Origin: Verrucomicrobia bacterium UBA6015
Lineage (GTDB): Bacteria > Verrucomicrobiota > Kiritimatiellia > UBA8416
DNA length: 26,170 nt
Assembly (NCBI GenBank): GCA_002428045.1
Contig: DIZZ01000177.1
Location: forward strand, 859-27,028
Direction: 5' to 3'
The notes below the pieces were generated by a model. That model was not told the DNA's origin. It saw only the letters and a list, made by a program, of their open reading frames with translations, and searched no databases. This document shows, piece after piece, positions 1 through 8,000 of the stretch; position 1 is the first letter of the stretch, and every line of letters begins with the position of its first letter. The position numbers and the translations under genes were made by a program.

Positions 1-200
1 GCCGTGCGTGGCAAAGGCGGCGGTGGGCACGGGGGCTTGCACGACGCGGACGGTGTGGAACCCGTCCCTCCCGCTGGCGGGGTGGAACCCGCCTGGTTCG
101 GCGTGCGGAAATCGCCAGCTGTTCTCGTCGTCCGCTCTCGTCAACCGACCCGTGCGCTCGCCCTACCTTGTTGGGGTAGGGCGAGCGGTGAAGCGGCGGT
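1..200. other. Non-coding edge region downstream of gdhA
   Basis: I see no convincing gene here. The 10-base word GTGGAACCCG occurs twice as a direct repeat (55-64 and 82-91). The second copy sits in a small hairpin, with GGCGGG at 76-81 pairing CCCGCC at 88-93. The only other structure is the hairpin at 155-187. Short ORFs across this stretch have no ribosome binding site and no recognisable protein sequence. Confidence 0.5.
155..187 (-). terminator. Strong hairpin after gdhA, probable terminator
   Basis: Bases 155-167 and 175-187 form a perfect 13-bp GC-rich stem with a 7-base loop (168-174), beginning 14 bases beyond the gdhA stop codon on the minus strand. No U-tract follows on that strand, so this is not a textbook intrinsic terminator. 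It may act with Rho, or mainly protect the mRNA 3' end. Confidence 0.55.
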
Positions 201-1538
201 TTAGACGAGCCCTTGGTCAAGCATGGCGTCGGCCACCTTGACAAACCCGGCGATGTTGGCACCGGCGACATAATTCCCGGCGAACCCGTATTCATCGCAG
301 GCCGCCACGCATTGTTCGTGGATCGCTACCATGATCTTGTTCAACTTGCAGTCGACTTCCTCGCGCGGCCACTTCATCATCGTGGCATTCTGGGACATCT
401 CCAGCCCGGACGTCGCCACGCCACCGGCATTGGCGGCCTTGCCCGGTCCGTAGAGGATCCGCTTCTCGACGAACAGGTCCACCGCTTCTGGAGCGCTGGG
501 CATATTCGCACCTTCGGAGACGAGCGTGCAGCCATTCTTGAGCAGGGCCTTGGCATCTTCTCCGTTGATCTCGTTCTGTGTGGCACTGGGGAAGGCACAG
601 TCGCAGGGAATATCCCAGGGGCGCTTGCCTTCATAGTACTTGGCACGGAAATGATCGGCATATTCCTTGATCCGGCCACGGCGGACATTCTTGAGGTCCA
701 TCACCCACTTCAGCTTTTCTGCCGTGATGCCGTCGGCGTCATGAATGGTGCCGAGGGAGTCGGAGAGCGATACGCACTTGCCGCCGAGTTGATTGACCTT
801 CTCGACGGTATATTGCGCCACGTTGCCTGAGCCCGAAACCACGCAGGTCTTGCCCTCAAGGCTGTCGCTGCGGGTCTTGAGCATTTCCTGTGCAAAATAA
901 ACGCATCCGTAGCCGGTCGCTTCCGGGCGGATCAGCGAGCCACCCCAGTTCAGTGACTTGCCGGTCAACACGCCGGTAAACTCATTGCGCAGGCGCTTGT
1001 ACTGGCCGAACATATATCCGATTTCGCGTCCGCCAACCCCGATGTCTCCCGCCGGTACGTCGGTCTGGGCTCCGATATGACGCTGCAGCTCGGTCATGAA
1101 CGACTGGCAGAAACGCATGACTTCGGCATCCGACTTGCCTTTCGGATCAAAATCAGAGCCACCCTTGCCACCACCCATGGGAAGCGTGGTCAGTGAATTC
1201 TTGAAGATCTGCTCGAATCCGAGGAACTTCAGGATGCTCTGGTTGACGCTCGGATGGAAGCGCAGACCGCCCTTGTATGGGCCCAGCGCACTGTTGAACT
1301 CGAACCGGAACCCGCGGTTGACATGGATGTTGCCCTGGTCGTCCGACCATGGCACACGGAATATGATCTGACGTTCCGGCTCACAGATTCGCTCAAGGAT
1401 ATTCGCTTCCACATAATACGGATTCTTCTCGATAACCGGCTCCAGTGATTCAAGGACTTCCTGGACAGCCTGGAGGAACTCCGGTTCCCCGGCATTGCGA
1501 CGCCTCACTACATTCAGCGTATCTTGGATTGCAGACAT
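201..1538 (-). CDS. gdhA: NADP-specific glutamate dehydrogenase
   Basis: This cytoplasmic enzyme aminates 2-oxoglutarate with ammonium and NADPH to give glutamate, the low-affinity route of ammonium assimilation. The 445-residue length fits the hexameric bacterial GdhA family. The substrate-site block GGGKGGSDFDPKG lies at residues 122-134, with the conserved Lys at 125. The loop PAGDIGVG is at 162-169, and the dinucleotide-binding Rossmann turn GSGNVA is at 236-241. The start is supported by a good Shine-Dalgarno sequence (AGAAGGAG, about 5 bases before ATG). The gene stands alone on its strand and is divergent from an NrpR-like regulator; a palindrome abutting its predicted -35 box suggests nitrogen control. 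Family assignment is secure. NADP rather than NAD specificity is inferred from the close match to the E. coli GdhA type. Confidence 0.97.
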   Translation of the reverse strand: MSAIQDTLNVVRRRNAGEPEFLQAVQEVLESLEPVIEKNPYYVEANILERICEPERQIIFRVPWSDDQGNIHVNRGFRFEFNSALGPYKGGLRFHPSVNQSILKFLGFEQIFKNSLTTLPMGGGKGGSDFDPKGKSDAEVMRFCQSFMTELQRHIGAQTDVPAGDIGVGGREIGYMFGQYKRLRNEFTGVLTGKSLNWGGSLIRPEATGYGCVYFAQEMLKTRSDSLEGKTCVVSGSGNVAQYTVEKVNQLGGKCVSLSDSLGTIHDADGITAEKLKWVMDLKNVRRGRIKEYADHFRAKYYEGKRPWDIPCDCAFPSATQNEINGEDAKALLKNGCTLVSEGANMPSAPEAVDLFVEKRILYGPGKAANAGGVATSGLEMSQNATMMKWPREEVDCKLNKIMVAIHEQCVAACDEYGFAGNYVAGANIAGFVKVADAMLDQGLV

Positions 1539-1644
1539 ATCGACTCCTTCTGTATTTCTACACTGTTTTGGTGATCACAACCTCAATGATCAACCTATTT
1601 TTATTATGGACAAAATTATTCCGTATAATCAACGAATAACAGCA

Positions 1645-1673
1645 ATAATATGAGCTGAAATATGAAAATGTAA
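1645..1673 (-). promoter_or_regulatory. Candidate sigma-70 promoter of gdhA
   Basis: On the minus strand, TTACAT (1673-1668, 4/6 to the -35 consensus) is followed by exactly 17 bases and then TATTAT (1650-1645, 5/6 to the -10 consensus). Transcription would start near 1638, giving a leader of about 100 bases. The whole stretch is AT-rich. This is consensus matching by eye only. Confidence 0.45.
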
Positions 1674-1690
1674 CGGCATAATTGCCGTAA
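1671..1690. promoter_or_regulatory. Palindromic operator candidate abutting gdhA -35
   Basis: TAACGGCA (1671-1678) and TGCCGTAA (1683-1690) are inverted repeats with a 4-base spacer, matching at 7 of 8 positions. The left arm overlaps the first three bases of the predicted gdhA -35 hexamer, so a bound dimer would block RNA polymerase. A further copy of the half-site, TTACGGCA, lies at 1757-1764. The natural candidate to bind it is the divergently encoded NrpR-like protein. Known archaeal NrpR operators are also short inverted repeats but of different sequence, so the pairing is inferred. Confidence 0.5.
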
Positions 1691-1973
1691 TAATTAAAAA
1701 ATAAATTTTAATCATAGCCCTTTTCACGGTTTTTTCTGGGTCCTCTCATAAAAACCTTACGGCAATCGGAAACGGCGCGAGCGTGCGGGGATGGCGAAGG
1801 CCCTGCCTTTGACTTGGACGCCCCCATCCGCTTTTCAAATCTGGAGCAAGATGCTCCGGCCACGGTCACTGCTCGGCAAAGAAAACTGGTTTTTTGTGCG
1901 GGTTCATGGCATTGTTTTGAAGGCGCCTTAGGGATTTGGTTTTAACATACATACGTCAAGACGGAGGATTCAG

Positions 1974-2063
1974 ATGGATATACCCGTCTCCGGGCTGCAG
2001 TCTGATCCGGTGAGAGGAACTTATGGACAGGATACAGCGGGCGATCTTGAAGGTGCTGGGTGA
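1974..2063 (+). CDS. Possible 29-residue upstream ORF (leader peptide)
   Basis: An ATG at 1974 follows a strong Shine-Dalgarno sequence (GGAGG at 1963-1967, 6-base spacing) and opens a 29-codon ORF ending in TGA at 2061-2063. It overlaps the first 41 bases of the NrpR-like gene in a different frame. Its ribosome binding site is at least as good as that of the main gene (GAGAGGA at 2012-2018). It could affect translation of the regulator, or be chance. No homology is apparent. Confidence 0.25.
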   Translation: MDIPVSGLQSDPVRGTYGQDTAGDLEGAG

Positions 2064-3033
2064 TATCGAAGGGGCGGCTGGTGCCTCGAAGGTGTCGGCG
2101 CGTCTCAAGGGGATGGGGCTGGAGGTACGTCCTCGCACGGTGCGGGCGCATCTGCTGGCGATGGACCAGGCCGGGTTGACGCAGTCGGTGAGTCGACGGA
2201 TGGGACGGATCCTGACGGAGCGTGGGCGGCAGGAATTGTTGAGCGTGGGCGGGGTTACCAAGCTGGGGTTGGTGGCGGCACGGGTGGATGATCTCGGTTA
2301 CCGCATGACCTATCGTTATAGCAGCGGTCGTGGAACGGTCGTGGCCAACGTCGCCATGATCCGGGAGCATGACCTGACACGGGCACTTCAGCATGTGCTT
2401 CCGGTTCTGCGGGCTGGCTATTCGATCGGGAATCGCATTGCCGTGTTGCACAGCGGGGAACACATCGGGGATTTCACCGTGCCGATCGGATCGGCCGGGC
2501 TGGCCACGATATGCAGTGTGACGATCAACGGGGTGCTGATTTCCAAGGGCATTCCCGTGGTGTCTCGCTTCGGAGGTATTTTGGAAGTGCGCCAGGGGCA
2601 GCCCGTGCGTTTCCTGGACATGATCGAGTACCGGGGGACGACGGTGGATCCGCTGGAGGTCTTCGTGCGTGCGGGGATGACCCAAGTGGGAGCCTGCACC
2701 AAGACGGGCAACGGGATCGTCGGTGCCAGCTTCCGCGAGATCCCTGCCGGGGCACTCAGCCTGACACGGCGGTTGCTCCAGGGCTTGCGGGAGCGCCAAC
2801 TGGGCGGGGATCTGATGCTGGGCGAGCCCAGTCAACCGTTGTTGGATGTCCCGGTGACGGAGGGCAGCACCGGTCTGATCCTGATTGGCGGGCTCAACCC
2901 GCTGGCGGTGCTTGCCGAGCAGGGGATTCCGCAGACCACGCGCTCGCTCAGCGGGCTGTGCGATATCGGGGTGTTCATGGGCGTGGATGAGGCTGCCCCG
3001 CTGGGGCGGCGACGCTATCCGTATGTGGACTGA
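2023..3033 (+). CDS. NrpR-like (DUF128) transcriptional regulator
   Basis: This is a predicted nitrogen-responsive repressor. Residues 1-70 look like the NrpR-type winged helix, and residues 80-330 form one DUF128/NrpR regulatory domain. The C-terminal block GLILIGGLNPLAVLAEQGIP closely resembles the equivalent segment of archaeal NrpR. In methanogens, NrpR senses 2-oxoglutarate and represses nitrogen-assimilation genes. The start has a good ribosome binding site (GAGAGGA at 2012-2018). At 336 residues with a single regulatory domain it is shorter than two-domain archaeal forms such as that of Methanococcus and resembles NrpRI. Its divergent position next to gdhA suggests that gdhA is a direct target and that it may autoregulate. 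The family call is strong. The ligand and target are inferred. Confidence 0.9.
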   Translation: MDRIQRAILKVLGDIEGAAGASKVSARLKGMGLEVRPRTVRAHLLAMDQAGLTQSVSRRMGRILTERGRQELLSVGGVTKLGLVAARVDDLGYRMTYRYSSGRGTVVANVAMIREHDLTRALQHVLPVLRAGYSIGNRIAVLHSGEHIGDFTVPIGSAGLATICSVTINGVLISKGIPVVSRFGGILEVRQGQPVRFLDMIEYRGTTVDPLEVFVRAGMTQVGACTKTGNGIVGASFREIPAGALSLTRRLLQGLRERQLGGDLMLGEPSQPLLDVPVTEGSTGLILIGGLNPLAVLAEQGIPQTTRSLSGLCDIGVFMGVDEAAPLGRRRYPYVD

Positions 3034-3065
3034 TGATCCGGACGGGATCCAGGGGAGCTGAAATC

Positions 3066-4517
3066 ATGGAGGATTCAAGGGTTTTGCTGGTGGCGGTAAA
3101 TGCACGCTTCAGTCACGCCTCGCTGGGATCCCGTTTCCTGTTGGCAGCGATGGAGGTGCCGCTGCGTACACAAACCCGGCTGCTGGAGTTCACCATCAAC
3201 GAGGAACCGGCGGATCTGGCGCGGCAGATTGCCGCCTGCCAACCGGAGATAGTTGGCATCGGCGTCTATATCTGGAACCGGCGGCTGGTCGAACGACTGG
3301 TTCCGTTGCTGCGGGAGGCGTTGCCGACAGTCAAACTGGTACTGGGCGGGCCGGAAATAACCCATGATGTACAATCGCCGCTGGCCACCTCCGTGGATTG
3401 CGTCATCCGCGGGGAGGGCGAGTGCCTCTGGCCAGAGGTGTGCCGGGACTGGCTGGCTGGGCGGGTCGTGGCGCATCTGCCCCAGCCGCAGCCGCCCGAC
3501 GTGGCGGGGCTGGTGATGCCGGATCACGAATACCTGGATGCGGATCTGCGGCATCGCAATGTCTATGTCGAAGCCTCCCGCGGGTGTCCCCTGGCGTGCG
3601 ATTTCTGCCTTTCCTCGGTCGAGTCCGGGGTGCGGCATTTTCGGGAAGCCGCCGTGCATGAATCCCTACAGCGCTTGCTTGACCGAGGCTGCCGCCAGTT
3701 CCGGTTTGTCGACCGGAGTTTCAACCTCGGCGGGGCACGGGCGTTGCGCTTGCTGGCGTTTTTCCTGGAGCGGCTGCAGCCGGATATGCGGTTGCATTTT
3801 GAGATGACACCGGATGGGCTTTCCCCCGCTTTACGCGACCTGCTAATCCGCTTCCCGCCGGGGGTGTTGCATCTGGAAGCCGGCATCCAGTCGTTTGATG
3901 CCGTTGTCCTGGAAACCATCCACCGTCGTTGCAATCTGGATGCTGCCGCCGAGGGGATCCGCTGGCTGGTGCAGGAGGCGCTTGCCGATGTGCATGCGGA
4001 TCTGATTGCCGGCTTACCCGGCGAAACCCTGGTACAGTTCAAGGCGGGGTTCGACCGGCTCCACGCGCTGGGTCCCAAAGAGATTCAGTTGGGCATTCTC
4101 AAGAAACTGCATGGAACAGCCCTGGTGCACCATGAGGCTGCGTATCGCCTGCGCTTTCGTTCTGAACCGCCTTATGATGTGCAGGAAACCTCCACGTTCT
4201 GCGAGTCTGAACTCCATACCGTGCGCCGATTTGCCGCGCACTGGGATCGCGTCGTCAACCGTGGGCATTTCCCTGCCAGCGTCAAGCTGCTGATGCAAGA
4301 CGCCCCATCCCCCTGGGCTCGGTTTGACGGGTTCAGTCGGCAACTCGAGCAAACGCACGGCAAGTACGGGATCGGACTGGTAGAGCTAGCCCGATCCCTG
4401 CATGACCACCTGACCCGGACCTGCGGGCAGCCTGCGTCCGAGGTGCGTGCCGCCCTGCGCCAAGACTACGCGACCGGCGGACGCCGACAGCACCTCCCCG
4501 TCTTCCTGCGCGATTGA
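3066..4517 (+). CDS. B12-binding-domain radical SAM protein (DUF4080 type)
   Basis: This is an iron-sulfur radical SAM enzyme of unknown substrate. The N-terminal 130 residues resemble a cobalamin-binding Rossmann domain, including the NARFSHASLGSRFL opening typical of DUF4080 proteins. The 4Fe-4S motif CPLACDFC supplies Cys174, Cys178 and Cys181 (numbered from this start). The radical SAM barrel follows to about residue 330, and the C-terminal part is DUF4080-like. I chose ATG 3066 because AGGGGAG lies 9 bases upstream. A start at 3033 (TGATG overlap with the preceding stop) would add 11 residues and has no good ribosome binding site. I see no canonical DxHxxG cobalamin ligand motif, as is common in this superfamily. 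It is probably co-transcribed with the NrpR-like gene, but a nitrogen role is not shown. Confidence 0.88.
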   Translation: MEDSRVLLVAVNARFSHASLGSRFLLAAMEVPLRTQTRLLEFTINEEPADLARQIAACQPEIVGIGVYIWNRRLVERLVPLLREALPTVKLVLGGPEITHDVQSPLATSVDCVIRGEGECLWPEVCRDWLAGRVVAHLPQPQPPDVAGLVMPDHEYLDADLRHRNVYVEASRGCPLACDFCLSSVESGVRHFREAAVHESLQRLLDRGCRQFRFVDRSFNLGGARALRLLAFFLERLQPDMRLHFEMTPDGLSPALRDLLIRFPPGVLHLEAGIQSFDAVVLETIHRRCNLDAAAEGIRWLVQEALADVHADLIAGLPGETLVQFKAGFDRLHALGPKEIQLGILKKLHGTALVHHEAAYRLRFRSEPPYDVQETSTFCESELHTVRRFAAHWDRVVNRGHFPASVKLLMQDAPSPWARFDGFSRQLEQTHGKYGIGLVELARSLHDHLTRTCGQPASEVRAALRQDYATGGRRQHLPVFLRD

Positions 4518-5035
4518 GCGCATATCGGTCTTCCGCGCCTCGCCATTGGGATTCGCCGTCGAACGATCGATCGCTAGATGTGCCCAGTGATCCTGTCGCC
4601 CAACCTGTGGACTTCACACGCAAAGCGGTTCCGATTGCTCGCGTGATCGAGAACGTCTCTTCGACTGCTCCGGCGTCGGTGCCACGGCCGGAGGGAAGCG
4701 CCTTGGCAACACCGTCTGAGCCTGTGGCGGCGGCGAAGGATCGACAACACCTGTCTGACTACCTAACACAGAACCGCCGTGATGCTCGCAGCCTCTTGCA
4801 GTCGTTTCTGCCCTCGGAAACTGAGCTTGTGGCTGGAATAACAACGGTCGCCCAACGAACCAAGGAAATTGAGGAACGATACGCTCTTGTTAGGTCGTTC
4901 TCGCTAATGTTTGACGATGCACTTCTTCTGTCTCAAGCGCAAGCGAGGTGCCCGCAGCTACGCCGGGCCGAGGCAGGGGATCTTTGCACCATTTCTTACG
5001 TCTTGCCGTGGCCGACGCGTCCAGATTGGGATTGA
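4514..5035 (+). CDS. Orphan ORF, uncertain, possibly degraded gene
   Basis: This 173-codon frame opens with TTG overlapping the stop codon of the radical SAM gene and ends just before the convergent exopolysaccharide operon. There is no recognisable Shine-Dalgarno sequence and no ATG until late in the frame. The first half is Pro/Ser/Ala-rich. The second half looks like helical protein, around residues 80-145. Codon choice differs from its neighbours, with CTA, ATA, ACA, AGG and CGA used repeatedly. I do not recognise the family. It could be a real lineage-specific gene, the remnant of a larger gene, or non-coding sequence of different origin. It is the only candidate content of the 525-base gap between well-supported genes. 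Confidence 0.3.
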   Translation: MSAYRSSAPRHWDSPSNDRSLDVPSDPVAQPVDFTRKAVPIARVIENVSSTAPASVPRPEGSALATPSEPVAAAKDRQHLSDYLTQNRRDARSLLQSFLPSETELVAGITTVAQRTKEIEERYALVRSFSLMFDDALLLSQAQARCPQLRRAEAGDLCTISYVLPWPTRPDWD

Positions 5036-5042
5036 CGCCTCC

Positions 5043-8000
5043 CTAGAACATCAGGCTCAGGCCAGCGATCGTCTTGAACTCGTTGTAATTGACCGATTCG
5101 TTGTAGAGTCCTTCCCAATGTGCATGCCAGTGCCGCCCGAGACTCCAGCGCAGTGCCGCATTGGCGCTGAAGACGGGTACCCACACCGATTCGGGACCAT
5201 CTCCCGGATCAAAACTCCAGCGGCGCGCATTCTCAACCAGCCGGTCATAGGCATCTTGATCCTCGGGGCGGATCTTCTCGCGTGCATAACCAAACTTCAA
5301 GGTGATATCGTAATAGAAGCGGTTGACATTATCACGCAGCTTGCCCACCAGCATCCATTGGTTCAGCTTGTAGGGGGTCCAGTAATCCGGCTTGTCATGC
5401 GTGGCATCCACATACCCAAACTCGAGGCCCGCATGGAGCCCCGCCGACTCGACCAGTTCCCACAAGGACGAGAGATCAAAATGCAACCGGTCGTTGCCAT
5501 CGTTGATGCTGTAATAGTTCGCCCGGCTCCAGAAGTCCCACCAGTCGCGGACGCGCAACACGCCGCCGTAGGAAAAGACATCATAGCTGGTCCCTTCGAC
5601 CAGCGACCGCGCCGATGGCATGGCCTCGTGGTCGAGCCGCAGCACCATGTCGAAATAGATCGACGGGCGGAAAGCGGACTCCAGCATGTAGGCCCAGTCA
5701 TCATAGTAGGCATCGCCTCGATATTCATGACGGGCCAGTCCTGCATTCAGAAGCACGGGAGAGCCCTTTGGCTTGCGCGGTTCATAACGAAACCCCGCAT
5801 TCGCCCCCACGAACGTCTCGGTAACCTTGAGGCTACGCGGCTCCAGTACCGGCGTCTCCTCGGGCTTGGCAAGATTCACCGTGAAATCCTGCTGGTATTC
5901 GCCATACCCGGCGCGACCTTCGGCATTGATCACGGGGGTCAGGTAGATACCGAGATACCAGGCGGTCCGCCAATTGCGGCGGTCCAGCGAATCCCTGAAC
6001 CATTCGAAATGCCCCCCGGCATAGGGACGCTCAAGCTCCACATTGAACATGCCCTTGTCGGATTTCTTAGTGGCCCGCGCCACGCCAAACTTGAGTGCCA
6101 GGTGATCATAGACGAACTTCTCGATCTGGTCATACGCCCGGTCCGGATAGCCATCGCGACGAAGTGTCTCCAGATTATCCAATGCACGGTAGAGCCGTCC
6201 GTCAAGGGCGGCGCATTCCGCGCGCATACGGCGAGCCAGGAACACGGGGTGGTGCATGGCCAGATGCTCCAGCACATCTTCGCCACTATCGAAGAGCTGA
6301 GGGGTATAACGCGCATACATCAATGGATTATCGCCGTTAACGGCATGCCCGAAGACGGACTGCGTAAAGCCGATCTCGTAGTTGATGGCAGCCTCCGTCT
6401 GGTTCTGCAAGATTGCTGTGTCGACATTACTCAACAGCCCCTGCCCATATTCGCCATACGGGTAGGCCATGAAATTGACCCGATGTCCCTCGCCAAGAAA
6501 CTCGCGCAGCTTGAGACGGCTTTCCCTGTATTCATTACGCAGTCGTTTGGAAAACGCCAGTTCGGATTCGTAGGTCTCGTCATCGGCATGCCAGATGCGA
6601 TTGGCCAGGGGGCTTCCCAACCGGCCATCCGGGCGGGCGGGCACCAGGGTTACTGCATCATACAGCATACTGCCGAAGACCCAGCGCCCAGTCTGCGCAT
6701 ACTGCCGCAGCGTTTCCACCCCGGCGATCCCCGCATGCCCGACCGCCACGGGGCCGACGGGCACATGCAGGGCGAACACCAGGTCAAGGTCTTCCGCCAC
6801 CGACGTTGCTAAGCGCATCGTTTTTATATCCACCTGATCGAACGTCACCACCACGGCGCGGGAAGGGACATAGTCCTCGATGTCCTTGGGTGGCGGTGGC
6901 TGTTCCGCAAAATAGGACGCCATCTGCGACGGGGTCAGAAATCGGTAGCCTGCTTGTTTGAGGGTGAGCATGTGCAACCGGAATCGGCGGATGGACATGG
7001 CATTCGACCAATCGCTGTCGCTGAGCGTGCTATACTGTAGTACCGCAATGGCACCCCTTCGCCCCGCCGCTTCCAGCCGGTCAATCGCGGAATACGCCTC
7101 CGGAAGGTTGCCTCGCGATAGTTCCAGGCGTGCCCGCATCTGATGGATATAAGGATTCTGCGGATTGATCCCCTCGATAAAGGCGAGATGCTTGCGTCCC
7201 ATAGGGTAATCATTCACAGCTTGGCCGATTTCAAACAACCCAGCGCGGGCAGCCAGCACATTGGTTGTCGAATTTTCAAGCAGACGATTGAACTGCCGTA
7301 CTGAAAGCGCATACTTCTGATCCATTAGCAACAGTTCACCGTAGGATTGCTGCCAATAGGGATTGTCTGGATCGATCTCGAGCAGCTTGCGGGCAGACTT
7401 CAGCGGCTCCTCCAACGGATATTTGACCGGATCTCGGCTCCATAGCCGAGAATAAATCTCGATCATTTTCAAATGTGCCTCGGTCAGCACACGTTTATCC
7501 TTGGCGGTCTCTGCGATCTTCCGCAGATACGGCAGGGCGGCCGCCGGATCATTGTTGTAGCGAGGGGCTTCGGCCAAGAGCAACAGCAGCTCCAGATCCG
7601 AATCATCGTCGCGCAGCAAGCGCCGAGCCCGAAGCTGGGCCTCACCCAGATTCCCCGTGCGCAACAGGCATAGCGCATGCACGCGTGCCAGTTCGCGATT
7701 ATCCGGCAACGCACGGACACCCTGCTCCAGCAGGGGCAGGGCTTCGTCGTAGTCCCCGTTCTCAAACAGCGAGATACCCAACTCATTCTTGATATCCAAC
7801 CGGTCCGGGTATTTGGACACCAGCTCGCGCAGCAGAAGCACAGAGGCTTGGTAACGTGCCGTCCAGCGGTACACCGTACTGAGGATCAATTGCGGCTCGA
7901 TCTGGTTGGGATTGAGCTCAAGACTGCGTTTCAGGAGCGCCTCGGCCTCTCGCAGACGCCCCGTTCCGACATAGGCATTGGCCATCAGCAGGTTGGCATC

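Larger units (their letters stand above)
1539..2022. other. Divergent regulatory region, gdhA / NrpR-like gene
   Basis: This 484-base spacer separates two divergent genes. Bases 1560-1720 are strikingly AT-rich against GC-rich surroundings. It contains a candidate gdhA promoter (1645-1673), a palindrome (1671-1690), a third half-site (1757-1764), the 8-base palindrome GTGATCAC (1571-1578) in the gdhA leader, a 6-bp stem with a 3-base loop (1843-1857), the palindrome AAGGCGCCTT (1920-1929), and a short ORF with a strong ribosome binding site (1974-2063). I found no convincing sigma-70 promoter for the plus-strand gene. Confidence 0.7.

Noticed and set aside
1942..2835. Minus-strand ORF of 297 codons opposite the NrpR-like gene
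   Set aside because: The translation is Pro/His/Arg/Gln-rich with no family features, while the plus strand encodes a well-conserved regulator.
3033..3065. Upstream ATG at 3033 as the radical SAM start
   Set aside because: The overlapping TGATG looks attractive, but there is no ribosome binding site, whereas AGGGGAG is well placed before ATG 3066, where the conserved protein sequence begins.
4911..6812. Long plus-strand ORF of 633 codons opposite the TPR/barrel gene
   Set aside because: It is antisense to a gene with clear signal peptide, TPR and barrel features, and its translation shows no recognisable domain. It is a by-product of the GC-rich codon use of the real gene.
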